In this document: positions 20,665-29,683 of the stretch, piece by piece
Layout: the number at the start of each line of letters is the position of its first letter
How positions within the stretch are numbered: position 1 is the stretch's first letter
Source: Dyella sp. BiH032
GTDB taxonomy: Bacteria; Pseudomonadota; Gammaproteobacteria; Xanthomonadales; Rhodanobacteraceae
Assembly (NCBI RefSeq): GCF_031954525.1
Contig: NZ_CP134867.1
Span: 682,001-746,000 of the forward strand
Direction of reading: 5' to 3'
DNA length: 64,000 nt
Notes under the pieces: generated by a model
What the model saw: the letters and a program-made list of their open reading frames with translations, nothing else
Databases searched by the model: none
Told to the model about the DNA's origin: nothing
Position numbers and translations under genes: made by a program

Positions 20665-21375
20665 TCACGCGCCGGTCGGCAGGGACCAGCCGAAGCGTTC
20701 GAGCACGCTGGTGAAGGCGGCGTCCAGCGGGGCTTCCAGCCGCATCGGCTGGCCGCTGAGCGGGTGCGCGAAGCGGAGACGCCAGGCATGTAGCAGCATG
20801 CGATGACAGCCGAAGTACTGCTTGTAGAGGCGGTTGTGATCGCTGCGGCCGTGCTGGCAGTCGCCGATCACGGGATGGTGGAGATGCGCCATGTGCTTGC
20901 GGATCTGGCGGAAGCGGCCGGTCTCCGGCTCGGCCAGTACCAGCCCGTAGCGCTGCTGCGGATAACGGCCCAGCGCGATCGGCACCTCCACCGTGGCCAG
21001 CCGGCGATAGCGCGTGCGTGCGTCGCGCCGCGGACCGGTGTCGCGCGAGCCGGGCAGGGGATAGTCGACCAGGCCCTCCTCCGGTTCGGGCCAGCCGCGC
21101 ACCACGGCGAGATACTGCTTGTGCACGTCGCGACCCATGAACTGCTCGCCCAACGCCGCGGCGACTTCCGGCGAGCGCGCGACGAGCAGCACGCCGCTGG
21201 TGGCGCGATCGAGCCGATGCGCCAGATGCACGGCACCGCCGACCTGTTCGCGCAGCACGTCGATCAGGAATTCATCGGCGTTACCTACCAGCTTGGAGCG
21301 ATGCACGGCCAGACCCGCGGGCTTGTTCACCGCGATCAGGGCGTCATCCTGGTAAAGGAGATCGAGAATGGTCAT
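20665..21375 (-). CDS. truC: RluA-family pseudouridine synthase, TruC type
   Basis: The 236-residue protein has the catalytic 'HRLDRATSG' motif with the essential Asp, 'GRFRQIRKHMAHL', and the TruC-like 'GDCQHGRSDHNR' followed by 'LLHAWRLRF'. TruC isomerises uridine 65 in certain tRNAs. No S4 domain precedes the catalytic part, as expected for TruC. It is located 34 bases after ubiB and 44 before arfB. Confidence 0.85.
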   Translation of the reverse strand: MTILDLLYQDDALIAVNKPAGLAVHRSKLVGNADEFLIDVLREQVGGAVHLAHRLDRATSGVLLVARSPEVAAALGEQFMGRDVHKQYLAVVRGWPEPEEGLVDYPLPGSRDTGPRRDARTRYRRLATVEVPIALGRYPQQRYGLVLAEPETGRFRQIRKHMAHLHHPVIGDCQHGRSDHNRLYKQYFGCHRMLLHAWRLRFAHPLSGQPMRLEAPLDAAFTSVLERFGWSLPTGA

Positions 21376-21409
21376 GCGTCGTGCCGCGTGGAGGCGGCAT
21401 ATCCTTTAG

Positions 21410-23059
21410 TCAGCGGCGCGGCCAGCCCGCGGCGAAGGCGACCAGTCCAGCCGCGGCGGCGGCGAGCGGCGGCCAGCTGCCGTGCTCCGGCGTGGCGAGG
21501 GCCCACAGCAAGGCGGCGCTGACCAGCAGCGCACCGCCGAGCAGGCCGGTCGATACCGCGCGCTGCTGGCGCCGTGCGAGTTCCTGTCGTTGCCGCAGCG
21601 CCGCTGGATCGGCCAGCTGGCGCTGCTCGCCGCGCGCGGTCTGGCGCAGCGCGTCGCGGATCAACTCGGGGAACTGAGGTGCGGCGTGAAACCATTCCGG
21701 CAGGCGCTTGCGCACCTCGCGCAGCGTGCGGCGGGGGCTGTAGCGCTCGCGCAGGATGCGCTTGAGCACCGGATGCGCGACGGCCCAGATGTCGATCTCA
21801 GGATCGAGCATGCGGCCCACGCCTTCGATGTTGAGCAAGGTTTTCTGCAACAGGATGAGCTGCGGTTGCAGGGTGAGTTCGAAGCGCCGCGCGGTCTGGA
21901 ACAGCTTTACCACCAGCTCGGCCAGCGAGATCTGCGAAAGAGGGCGGGTGAAGTAGGGCTCGCATACGGTGCGCACGGCCGCTTCCAGCTCGTCCATGCG
22001 CACGGTGTTGGGCATCCAGCCGGCGTCGACGTGCAGTTGCGCGATGCGCGCGTAGTCGCGCTCGAACAACGCGATGAAATTCTGCGCGAGCCAATACTGG
22101 TCCGCCTCCGGCAGCGAACCCATGATGCCGAAATCCAGCGCGATGAAACGCGGCTCGGCGGACCGCGCCACGTCGACCCAGATGTTGCCGGGATGCGCAT
22201 CGGCGTGGAAGAAGTTGTCGCGGAAGACTTGTTCGTAGAACACGCGCACGCCCTTCGCAGCGAGCGCCTTGCGGTCCACGCCGGCGGCATCGATGGCGGC
22301 GATGTCGTCGCAGCTCACGCCGCTGACGCGTTCGAGCGTCAGCACGCGCGCGGCGGTCAGCTCCCAATGCACCTCGGGAACGTACAGGTCCACGCCGCTC
22401 TGGAAGTTGCGGCGGAGCAGGCTGGCGCTGGCGCCTTCGCGCTGCAGGTCCAGTTCGTTCTCCAGCATCTTCTCCACTTCCGCCACGACATCGAGCGGGC
22501 GGATCTTGTCGGCATTGGGGTGCCAGCGCTGCGCGAGTTCTCCCAGCGAGTGCAACAGGCCGACGTCGCGCGCGATGCGCTCATCGATACCAGGGCGCAG
22601 CACCTTCACCACGACCTCGCGGCCATCGGGCAGGGCGGCAGCGTGCACCTGTGCGATGGAGGCCGACGCCAGCGGCGTTTCGTCGAAGCGGGCGAACAGC
22701 TGGGCTACCGGTGCCTTCAGTTCACGCTCGACGATGGCACGCGCTTCCGCGCCGGGGAACGGTGGCACCTGGTCCTGCAGCAGCGCCAGTTCGTCCGCAA
22801 TGTCGGCCGGCACCAGGTCGCGTCGGGTGGACAGCACCTGGCCCGCCTTGACGAAGATCGGGCCTAGCTCGGTCAGGGCGAGCCGGATTCGCTCGCCGCG
22901 CGGCAGTTGGGCGACATCCGCGCGGGGGCGCGCGAGAAACGGGCGCAAGAGTTTCAGGGGACGGAACAGATGGGCGGCATCGACCAGCTCGTCGAGCCGA
23001 TAGGCCAGCAGCACGGAGGCGACGCGCAGCACGCGCGGCACGACTTTCAGCGGCGTCAC
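21410..23059 (-). CDS. ubiB: UbiB-family atypical kinase for ubiquinone biosynthesis
   Basis: The 549-residue protein has the UbiB signatures: '[21 protein letters not shown]' (KxGQ motif), '[13 protein letters not shown]' (A-rich loop), '[10 protein letters not shown]', '[15 protein letters not shown]' and 'ALDFGIMG'. Two C-terminal membrane helices follow (about residues 505-545). UbiB is an ATPase that supports the membrane-bound Ubi complex. Its start overlaps ubiJ by 4 bases; ubiE, which often leads this operon, is not adjacent. Confidence 0.96.
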   Translation of the reverse strand: MTPLKVVPRVLRVASVLLAYRLDELVDAAHLFRPLKLLRPFLARPRADVAQLPRGERIRLALTELGPIFVKAGQVLSTRRDLVPADIADELALLQDQVPPFPGAEARAIVERELKAPVAQLFARFDETPLASASIAQVHAAALPDGREVVVKVLRPGIDERIARDVGLLHSLGELAQRWHPNADKIRPLDVVAEVEKMLENELDLQREGASASLLRRNFQSGVDLYVPEVHWELTAARVLTLERVSGVSCDDIAAIDAAGVDRKALAAKGVRVFYEQVFRDNFFHADAHPGNIWVDVARSAEPRFIALDFGIMGSLPEADQYWLAQNFIALFERDYARIAQLHVDAGWMPNTVRMDELEAAVRTVCEPYFTRPLSQISLAELVVKLFQTARRFELTLQPQLILLQKTLLNIEGVGRMLDPEIDIWAVAHPVLKRILRERYSPRRTLREVRKRLPEWFHAAPQFPELIRDALRQTARGEQRQLADPAALRQRQELARRQQRAVSTGLLGGALLVSAALLWALATPEHGSWPPLAAAAAGLVAFAAGWPRR

Positions 23060-23706
23060 GCGGCGTTTCCTTTCAGCTTCTGCTCGAGCCGCGCCAGGCG
23101 CGACTCCAGGCGTTCGCTGCGTTCGCGCAGGGCGTCCACGCCATCGAGGAAGGTTTCTACTTCGCCGGGCGCCATGGCCACATGGGCCTCGTCGCGCAGC
23201 CAGTCCGCAGTGTCTTCGGCCAGATGGCTGCCGCTTTCGCGCGCATGGGCCAGCGCCTGACGCATCGCCCGGGCGAGCGGCACGCCCAGCACGTCGCCGA
23301 AGGTGCGGGCGAAGGCTTCCTCGACGTCCGGCGCGAACTGGGTGGCAAGCTTTTCGAGGCGGCGAGCGAGTTCGGCGTCGCCGGCGATGTCCACCTTACC
23401 TGGTGCTACGCCCTCGTCATCGCGGCGCACGGCCATTGCCAGCAGGCTGCCCGGCGTGGCGCGGACCCGCAGATGGCTGTCCTCCCGGGCTGGCCCGACT
23501 TCGAGGCGTCCCTCGCGTACGGCGATCGCCAGCGTCAGCTCCGGACCATCCAGATGGACCTGGATGCTGCGCCCTTCCAGCGCGGATACCCGCTGCTGGG
23601 TGTCAGGATCGAGCGAAAGCGCATGATTGAGCGCGGTCTGTAGTGCGCGGCCGGCGATCGCGCGCAACGGGCGCGGCAGCCAGGGTCGGGGGGCGGAGGC
23701 GGTCAT
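23056..23706 (-). CDS. ubiJ: Ubiquinone accessory factor UbiJ (SCP2 domain)
   Basis: The 216-residue protein has an N-terminal SCP2-like lipid-binding domain ('[19 protein letters not shown]', '[12 protein letters not shown]', '[15 protein letters not shown]') and a C-terminal coiled coil ('[19 protein letters not shown]'). This is the UbiJ layout; it pairs with UbiK and UbiB to handle hydrophobic quinone intermediates. ATG at 23706 is preferred; 23715 would add three residues. It is translationally coupled to ubiB. Confidence 0.9.
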   Translation of the reverse strand: MTASAPRPWLPRPLRAIAGRALQTALNHALSLDPDTQQRVSALEGRSIQVHLDGPELTLAIAVREGRLEVGPAREDSHLRVRATPGSLLAMAVRRDDEGVAPGKVDIAGDAELARRLEKLATQFAPDVEEAFARTFGDVLGVPLARAMRQALAHARESGSHLAEDTADWLRDEAHVAMAPGEVETFLDGVDALRERSERLESRLARLEQKLKGNAA

Positions 23707-23752
23707 GCCCGGCATTGTAGCGGCAGGGCACGGGCGCACGCCGCGCCGAGGT

Positions 23753-24394
23753 TTACAGGCCGACGAGGTAAAGCCTGGGGTCCACGCGCTGACCGCTGTG
23801 ATGCACTTCGAAGTGCAAGTGCGCGCCGGTGGAGCGGCCGGTCGAGCCGACCTTGGCGATGACGGCGCCCGCGTCCACGATCTGCCCGGCTTTCACCAGC
23901 AGTTTGGAAGCGTGCGCGTAGAGCGTGCGGTAGCCGGGGCGGTGCTCAATCACCACGACATTGCCATAGGCGGCCTGATGGCCTGCCAGGATCACCTTGC
24001 CGCCCGCCACGGCGTGGATCGCCGTGCCTTGGGGAGCACCGAAGTCGATGCCGGAGTGGAACTTGCGGGTGCGCTTGAACGGATCCGTGCGATGGCCGAA
24101 GTGCGAGGTCACGCGCGCGAAGTCGATGGGCATCAGCTTGACGTCCAGGCCGGCGAGTTGGTCGAGGCCGAGCGGTTCATCCGCGTCTTCGTGTTCCTCG
24201 GACTCGGCCGTGACTGAGGGGGCGTCCGCCGCGGCGATCGCGGCCGGCATGGTTGCTGGAACCGGGGACTCGAGCGGCCGCATCGTTCGTCCGGCCGTCG
24301 TGAGGGGGGCGAGCAGCAGGGCAGTGATGACGGCGTAAGCCAGGGCCAGGCGTCGCGCGGGCAATCGATAAGCGAGGCGTTTCAGCAGAGGCAT
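23753..24394 (-). CDS. M23 (LytM) family metallopeptidase, membrane-anchored
   Basis: The 213-residue protein has an N-terminal transmembrane segment (about residues 16-35), a short linker, and a C-terminal LytM domain with zinc motifs 'HSGIDFG' and 'HLHFEVH'. The ligands are present, so it is probably an active peptidoglycan endopeptidase, unlike the EnvC-like protein in this window. It lies 46 bases upstream of ubiJ on the same strand. The cleavage bond is inferred from the family. Confidence 0.88.
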   Translation of the reverse strand: MPLLKRLAYRLPARRLALAYAVITALLLAPLTTAGRTMRPLESPVPATMPAAIAAADAPSVTAESEEHEDADEPLGLDQLAGLDVKLMPIDFARVTSHFGHRTDPFKRTRKFHSGIDFGAPQGTAIHAVAGGKVILAGHQAAYGNVVVIEHRPGYRTLYAHASKLLVKAGQIVDAGAVIAKVGSTGRSTGAHLHFEVHHSGQRVDPRLYLVGL

Positions 24395-24542
24395 GGCGTA
24401 CTCCGCGGCCGCACGCGGCCGTCGCCCGGCGCGGCCGGGCGGTGGTGGTCGGATGGGAAAAGGCGGCTCAAGGACTGAGCGCAGACACCGTGCGGAAGTG
24501 CGTCGGTGTGGGGACTATTTCACCGAGAAAAGTCCGGCGGAG

Positions 24543-24587
24543 ATATAAGAAACCTCGCAAACCCCTGCCGTGACTCAGGTTTGCGAG
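24543..24587 (-). terminator. Rho-independent terminator of trmL
   Basis: Read on the minus strand, CTCGCAAACC and GGTTTGCGAG form a 10-bp stem with a 14-base loop, followed by GTTTCTTATAT. It lies 11 bases after the trmL stop. The remaining gap to the M23 gene shows nothing else obvious. Confidence 0.7.
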
Positions 24588-24597
24588 AGAGGCTCGT

Positions 24598-25062
24598 TCA
24601 GGCGGCGCCGTCGAAGCCGAACTGGCGCCACGCCTCGTAGACGGCGATGGCGACCGTATTGGACAGATTGAGGCTCCGACTGTCCGGCCGCATCGGCAGG
24701 CGCAGCCGGCAGGCTTCCGGGATGGACTCCAACACGTCGGAAGGCAGGCCGGCCGTTTCGCAGCCGAAGAGCAAGGCATCGCCCGGCGCGAAGCGCGCAT
24801 CCACGTGCGCCACACGGCCGCGGGTAGAGAACGCGAACACCCGTGGATGCGCCAGGGTCGCCAGGCAACCGGACAGGTCGTCATGTACGGCCAGGTGCGC
24901 GTACTCGTGGTAATCCAGGCCCGCGCGACGCAGGCGCGCATCGTCGAGCTCGAAGCCCAATGGACGGATGAGGTGCAGCGAGGCGCCCGTGTTGGCGCAG
25001 AGGCGGATCACGTTGCCGGTATTCGGCGGGATCTCGGGATTGAACAGGATGACATGGAGCAT
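24598..25062 (-). CDS. trmL: tRNA (cytidine/uridine-34 2'-O) methyltransferase
   Basis: The 154-residue SPOUT protein has all three family motifs: '[19 protein letters not shown]', '[10 protein letters not shown]' and '[15 protein letters not shown]', which form the knotted SAM site. TrmL methylates the wobble ribose of tRNA-Leu. Length equals the family norm. It ends with a clear terminator and begins 51 bases after the small exported ORF on the same strand. Confidence 0.95.
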   Translation of the reverse strand: MLHVILFNPEIPPNTGNVIRLCANTGASLHLIRPLGFELDDARLRRAGLDYHEYAHLAVHDDLSGCLATLAHPRVFAFSTRGRVAHVDARFAPGDALLFGCETAGLPSDVLESIPEACRLRLPMRPDSRSLNLSNTVAIAVYEAWRQFGFDGAA

Positions 25063-25113
25063 CCGGCGATTATCAGGGAGGGGCGCCCGCCGGCACAGCG
25101 CCCCGTCCAGCGG

Positions 25114-25317
25114 TCAACCGCCGAGACGGGGGCAGACCACGCCGTCGGCCGGCAGCAGACATGCGGCGTGGGCCGCGGGGCTGAGCTGGCCGGCGCTGGC
25201 GCTGGCGGCCAGGCGGATCGCATCGGGGGAGGCACTGACCATCGCAGCCAGGACCAGGCCGCAGACCGCGAGGCAGGCGACGAACAGGCCGCGCAGCATC
25301 AAGGCTTCGGTTTTCAT
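25114..25317 (-). CDS. 67-residue exported or membrane peptide, function unknown
   Basis: This small ORF starts at ATG 25317 with a GGAGA ribosome-binding site 8 bases upstream. A strongly hydrophobic segment follows at residues 8-27 (LRGLFVACLAVCGLVLAAM), then a short tail with two cysteines (about residues 53 and 62). It may be a cleaved secreted peptide with a disulfide, or a single-pass membrane peptide. No family is recognised. Codon usage looks like its neighbours. It precedes trmL on the same strand. Confidence 0.6.
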   Translation of the reverse strand: MKTEALMLRGLFVACLAVCGLVLAAMVSASPDAIRLAASASAGQLSPAAHAACLLPADGVVCPRLGG

Positions 25318-25444
25318 GGGGTTGTCTCCGACAAAGGGGGTGAGGTTCCTGCCTCCATGGACTCGCAAGCGTTGTGCCAAGGTGGGCCGAATCACAAGGC
25401 CTTGATTTGGCGGCACTTAGGATGTCGCCTTGCCAACGTTCGAC

Positions 25445-25500
25445 TGTCCGCGGACACCCCGCACTCGCCAGCGGACAGCCTGCCGGACAGTGTCCGGACA
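25445..25500. promoter_or_regulatory. Cluster of six TGTCC/GGACA half-sites upstream of the M16 peptidase gene
   Basis: The 56-bp stretch contains a perfect 12-bp palindrome TGTCCGCGGACA (25445-25456), a GGACA half-site (25473-25477), CCGGACA-G-TGTCCGG (25483-25497) and an overlapping TGTCCGGACA (25491-25500). A weak promoter, TTGCGG-N17-TAGCCT, lies at 25527-25555. The cluster sits upstream of that -35, which suits an activator. The regulator is unknown. Confidence 0.5.
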
Positions 25501-25586
25501 CCGCCGCCATCCCTGCCGATGGTCATTTGCGGTTCCCTTCACGCATGACTAGCCTCGGAGGTTCCCGTGAAACAGGAGGTTCATCC

Positions 25587-28475
25587 ATGCGAAAACCCCT
25601 TGCCCTGCTTGTCGCCGGGCTTCTGTCCGCCGGAGTCGCCATGACCGCGCCGTCGTCCATGGCTGCCCCGGCCACGCAGACCATCCCAGAGATCGCCTAT
25701 ACGCGCTTCACCCTGCCCAATGGCCTCACGGTCGTGGTGCATGAGGACCACAAGGCGCCGGTCGTGGCGGTCAGCATCTGGTACCACGTCGGTTCCGGCG
25801 ACGAACCCAAGGGCAAGACCGGCTTCGCCCACCTGTTCGAGCACCTGATGTTCTCCGGCTCGGAAAACCACAAGGGCACCTACTTCGCGCCCTTCGAGCT
25901 GGCCGGCGCGACCGACATGAACGGCACCACCTGGTTCGATCGCACCAACTACTTCGAGACGGTACCCACCACCGCGCTGGACATGGCGCTGTGGATGGAA
26001 TCGGATCGCATGGGCCACCTGCTCGGCGCCATCGGCCAGAAAGAACTGGATACGCAGCGTGGCGTCGTGCAGAACGAGAAGCGCCAGGGCGAGAACCGGC
26101 CCTACGGCCGCGTGGATCAGAACGTCCTCTCCAACACCTATCCGGCGAACCACCCATACCAGCACGACACCATCGGTTCGATGGAGGACCTGGACGCCGC
26201 GTCGCTAGCCGACGTGAAGCAGTGGTTCCATGACTACTACGGCGCCGCCAACACCGTGATCGTGCTGGCCGGCGACATCACGCCCGCGCAGGCCAAAGAA
26301 AAGGTCGCCAAGTACTTCGGCGACATTCCCGCGGGTCCGCCCGTACCGCGCCAGCAGCCGTGGATCACGCCGCTGGCGAAGTCCACGCGGGGCGTACAGC
26401 ACGACCACGTCTCCCAGCCGCGCATCTACCGCACCTGGGTGGTGCCGCAGCTGGGCACGGACGACATGATTTCGCTGGACCTGGCCTCCACCGTGCTCGG
26501 AGGCGGCAAGACCTCGCGCCTCTATCAGCGCCTGGTCTACCAGGACAAGCTGGTCGACGACGTCTCCGCCAGCGTGGCGCCGTTCGCGCTTGCCAGCCAG
26601 TTCCAGATCCAGGCTGACGTCCGCGAAGGCGTGGACCCGGCGAAGGTCGAAGCTGCCATCGCCGACGAACTGAAGAAGTTCATCGCGGACGGTCCCACCC
26701 AGGACGAGCTCGACCGCGCCAAGGTGGGCAACCGCGCTTCGTTCGTGCGCGGGCTGGAGAAGGTGGGGGGCTTCGGCGGCAAGGCCGTGATCTTGGCCGA
26801 GGGCCAGGTCTATCGCGGCGATCCGGGCGCGTACAAGAAAGACCTCGAGCGCATCGACACCGCCACCGTGGCCAGCGTCAAGAGTGCCTCGGACAAGTGG
26901 CTGACCAAGGGCGACTACCTGCTCACCGTGCTGCCGGCCAGCGGCAATTTCGATCCACAGGCGGAAGACGCGAAGGTCGTGTCGCTGCCCACGGCTTCCG
27001 GCCGTCCGGAACCCAAATTGCCGTCGGCGCAATCGTTCACCGTGGGCAAGAATGAGGTCGACCGCGCCAAGGGCGTGCCGCAGGTCACGCAGTTTCCGGA
27101 CCTCAGCTTTCCTAAGCTGGAGCGCGGCAAGCTGAAGAACGGTATCGAGGTGGTGCTGGCTCAGCGCCATACGATCCCTGTCACCCAGATCCAGCTGCAA
27201 TTCAATGCCGGTTATGCGGCCGACCAGGGGCGCAAGCTCGGCACTGCCAGTTTCACCACCACGCTGATGAACGAGAGCACCAAGGCGCTCGATTCGGTCG
27301 AGGTGTCCAAGCGCAAGCAACGCCTCGGCGCGATCACCAGCATCGGCTGCGGGCTCGATACCTGTACTGCATCGCTCAACGCGCTGAACGACCAGCTCGG
27401 ACCGTCGCTGGAGTTGTTCGCAGACATCGTGCGCAATCCGGCCTTCAAGTCGGAAGACATCGAACGCGTGCGCGGCCAGTGGCTGGCCAGCATCGCGCAG
27501 GAAAAGACCCAGCCCACCGGTCTGGCCTTGCGCACGCTGCCGCCGCTGCTCTACGGGCAGGGGCACGCCTACGGCATTCCGTTCACCGGCACCGGCACGG
27601 AAGCGGCGATCAAATCGCTCACGGCCCAGGACCTGGCGACCTTCCAGCGCGACTGGCTGCGGCCGGACAACGTGAAGATCCTGGTCGCCGGCGATACCAC
27701 GCTGGATCAGATCATCCCCCAGCTCGACGCGGTGTTCGATGACTGGAAGGCGCCGTCCGCGCCGCTGCCGAAGAAGAACGTCGCGCAGGTTGCTGCCCAG
27801 GCCAAGCCGCGCGTATTCCTGATCGACCGGCCCGATGCGCCGCAATCGCTGATCCTCGCCGGCCTGCTGGCGCCGTCGAGCAAGGCGCCCAACGACATCG
27901 AGATCGGCGTCGCCAACGGCGCCTTCGGCGGCAGCTTCACTTCGCGACTCAACATGAACCTGCGCGAGGACAAGCGCTGGGCCTACGGCGCTTTCAGCTT
28001 CCTGCGCGACGCGGTCGGCCAGCGGCCGTTCCTGATGTATGCGCCAGTGCAGACCGACAAGACGGCCGAGTCCGCGCTGGAAGTGCAAAAGGAAGCCAAG
28101 GCTGTGGTCGGCGACAAGCCGCTCACCACGCAGGAGGTGGACAAGATCAAGTCCTCCAACGTGCGTGGCTTGCCGGGCAGCTTCGAGACCACGGCTTCGG
28201 TGCTCGGCGCGCTCGGCGAGATCGTGCAGTACGGCCGGCCAGACGACTACGTGCAGACACTCAAGCAGCACACCGAGGCTGTGAATCAGGCGAGCGCGCA
28301 GTCGGCGCTCGCCGAGATCGTCAAGCCGCAGGCACTGACTTGGGTGATCGTTGGCGATCTGAAGAAGATCGAGCAGCCGGTGCGTGCACTCGGCCTTGGC
28401 GAGGTCCACGTGATCGACGCCGATGGCAAGCCGGTCGCGGCGAAGCCTTCGGCCAAGGCCAAGGTCGCCAAATGA
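25587..28475 (+). CDS. Exported M16 family zinc metallopeptidase (two-module pitrilysin-like)
   Basis: The 962-residue protein has a signal peptide (about residues 1-27) and two M16 modules. The first has the inverted zinc motif HLFEH (His82, Glu85, His86) and the distal Glu164 in 'VVQNEKRQ'. The second module (from about residue 510) lacks HxxEH ('TTLMNEST'), as expected for the inactive half that closes the peptide chamber. It would degrade peptides in the periplasm. A very good AGGAGGT site lies 7 bases before the ATG at 25587. A hairpin follows the stop. Confidence 0.92.
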   Translation: MRKPLALLVAGLLSAGVAMTAPSSMAAPATQTIPEIAYTRFTLPNGLTVVVHEDHKAPVVAVSIWYHVGSGDEPKGKTGFAHLFEHLMFSGSENHKGTYFAPFELAGATDMNGTTWFDRTNYFETVPTTALDMALWMESDRMGHLLGAIGQKELDTQRGVVQNEKRQGENRPYGRVDQNVLSNTYPANHPYQHDTIGSMEDLDAASLADVKQWFHDYYGAANTVIVLAGDITPAQAKEKVAKYFGDIPAGPPVPRQQPWITPLAKSTRGVQHDHVSQPRIYRTWVVPQLGTDDMISLDLASTVLGGGKTSRLYQRLVYQDKLVDDVSASVAPFALASQFQIQADVREGVDPAKVEAAIADELKKFIADGPTQDELDRAKVGNRASFVRGLEKVGGFGGKAVILAEGQVYRGDPGAYKKDLERIDTATVASVKSASDKWLTKGDYLLTVLPASGNFDPQAEDAKVVSLPTASGRPEPKLPSAQSFTVGKNEVDRAKGVPQVTQFPDLSFPKLERGKLKNGIEVVLAQRHTIPVTQIQLQFNAGYAADQGRKLGTASFTTTLMNESTKALDSVEVSKRKQRLGAITSIGCGLDTCTASLNALNDQLGPSLELFADIVRNPAFKSEDIERVRGQWLASIAQEKTQPTGLALRTLPPLLYGQGHAYGIPFTGTGTEAAIKSLTAQDLATFQRDWLRPDNVKILVAGDTTLDQIIPQLDAVFDDWKAPSAPLPKKNVAQVAAQAKPRVFLIDRPDAPQSLILAGLLAPSSKAPNDIEIGVANGAFGGSFTSRLNMNLREDKRWAYGAFSFLRDAVGQRPFLMYAPVQTDKTAESALEVQKEAKAVVGDKPLTTQEVDKIKSSNVRGLPGSFETTASVLGALGEIVQYGRPDDYVQTLKQHTEAVNQASAQSALAEIVKPQALTWVIVGDLKKIEQPVRALGLGEVHVIDADGKPVAAKPSAKAKVAK

Positions 28476-28482
28476 GATGGCC

Positions 28483-28506
28483 GGCGGGAGGCTCGGGCCT
28501 CCCGCC
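28483..28506 (+). terminator. Hairpin after the M16 peptidase gene
   Basis: GGCGGGAGGC-TCGG-GCCTCCCGCC is a perfect 10-bp stem 8 bases past the stop, without a T tract. It probably helps to end or stabilise the transcript. Confidence 0.45.
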
Positions 28507-28611
28507 GAGCCGTTCAGCCCGGCTTGGGTCGGCCGGCGCGCCGCACGTTAGGATGTGGGCCGGGGCAGCGCGCTGCCCTGGCCTTTTTTCATGGACACCG
28601 TGGAGTAACCC

Positions 28612-29019
28612 ATGCGCAAGACCCTGCTGCTCGTTCCCGTGGCCCTGATGCTCGGTGCCTGCACCTGGGGCATCACTCTGGACGATGCCGCCAAGAATGT
28701 ACGCACGGTATGGAGCGGCGACGTGTCTTCCTGCCGCGAGCTGGGCAAGGTCACCGTGTCGGTAATGAACCGCGTGGGGCCGATCAACCGCAATGACATC
28801 AAGGTGCGGGACGAACTCGAAGTGATGGCCCGCAACGAGGCGGCCAAGATGCGCGCTGACACCATCAAGCCGCTGGCCGAGCCCTCCGAGGGTTCGCAGC
28901 CCTGGGGCGCTTACCAATGCGGACCCAACCGTCCTGCCGCGGGGCGCGCTTCCGGCGCTTCGCCGCGACCGGCCCAGTCGGCGCCCGGCAACGCAGAGAC
29001 TTTCCCCATCAAGGGCTAA
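28612..29019 (+). CDS. DUF4156-type lipoprotein
   Basis: The 135-residue protein has a lipoprotein signal ending LGAC (Cys17). The body 'SSCRELGKVTVSV' followed by 'ARNEAAKMRADTI' is the DUF4156 pattern: small envelope lipoproteins with conserved Cys and N-E-A-A-x-M. A low-complexity Pro/Ala/Ser tail ends the protein. No function is known. It is a single gene, closed by a clear terminator. Confidence 0.8.
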   Translation: MRKTLLLVPVALMLGACTWGITLDDAAKNVRTVWSGDVSSCRELGKVTVSVMNRVGPINRNDIKVRDELEVMARNEAAKMRADTIKPLAEPSEGSQPWGAYQCGPNRPAAGRASGASPRPAQSAPGNAETFPIKG

Positions 29020-29044
29020 ACGCCCGTGGCCGAAAGGCTTTTGA

Positions 29045-29072
29045 AAAGCGCCCTCCGGGGCGCTTTCTTTTT
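29045..29072 (+). terminator. Rho-independent terminator after the DUF4156 gene
   Basis: AAAGCGCCC-TCCG-GGGCGCTTT forms a 9-bp stem followed by CTTTTT. It separates the lipoprotein gene from the MarR promoter. Confidence 0.85.
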
Positions 29073-29099
29073 GCGCGCTCGTCGTCCCGGCCTTGCGGC

Positions 29100-29155
29100 T
29101 TGCGCTGGATGCGGCACAAGCATAATATTCACAAGTAAGTTGTACATAAATGTAC
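29100..29155 (+). promoter_or_regulatory. Promoter and MarR-type operator of the efflux operon
   Basis: TTGCGC (29100-29105), a 17-base spacer and TAATAT (29123-29128) form a plausible sigma-70 promoter with a start near 29135. The palindrome GTACATAAATGTAC at 29142-29155 lies just downstream of the start, where a bound repressor would block transcription. The MarR gene itself begins 30 bases later. Confidence 0.65.
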
Positions 29156-29184
29156 TAAATGCCCGATCCGCAGCGAGGTCTTCC

Positions 29185-29679
29185 ATGAGCAGCTTCACTC
29201 CTACTGAGCAGCGCCTCGCGGTCACCTGCCGGCGCTACCCCGACTTTCCGCGCGATCCAGCGATCCTGGTGCGCCTGGTCAAGCACATCTACAAGCGCGT
29301 CCACGACGACGCCAACGCGATGCTCAAGCCCTGGGGCATCAACCATCCGGAATACAACCTTCTCATGATGCTGTACGGCACGGAGGGCTATACGCTCAAT
29401 CCGTCGCAACTGGCGGACGCGGCCGGAGAGAAGTCCGCGAACATCACACGGCTTACCAACGAGCTGTGCGAAAAGGGGCTGATCGAGCGCACCGCCAGCG
29501 ACGAGGACCGCCGCAAGGTCACGCTCACGCTGACGGCGAAGGGGCTGGCGATGATCGAAGGTTTCCTGCCCGACATCTGCGCCCTGCTGGAACGGCAGGC
29601 CGGCGGCCTGCAGCCGCGCGAATCGGCCCAGCTGGAGCGTCTGCTCAAGAAGTTCCTCGACCATCTGGACCAGGGCTGA
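29185..29679 (+). CDS. MarR-family regulator of the downstream efflux operon
   Basis: The 164-residue protein has a winged HTH (about residues 65-125, 'LNPSQLADAAGEKSANITRLTNELCEKGLIER') with the MarR wing 'DEDRRKVTLTLTAKG', close to EmrR/MprA. Such proteins bind palindromes as dimers and release them on binding aromatic compounds. The gene leads an operon with an FUSC pump 4 bases downstream, and a palindrome covers its own start region, so autorepression is likely. The ATG at 29185 has a GAGG site; earlier in-frame codons lie upstream of the promoter. Confidence 0.9.
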   Translation: MSSFTPTEQRLAVTCRRYPDFPRDPAILVRLVKHIYKRVHDDANAMLKPWGINHPEYNLLMMLYGTEGYTLNPSQLADAAGEKSANITRLTNELCEKGLIERTASDEDRRKVTLTLTAKGLAMIEGFLPDICALLERQAGGLQPRESAQLERLLKKFLDHLDQG

Positions 29680-29683
29680 GCCC

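Noticed and set aside
26205..28409. 734-codon minus-strand open frame
   Set aside because: It lies antisense to the M16 peptidase gene and reflects codon bias of the real frame.
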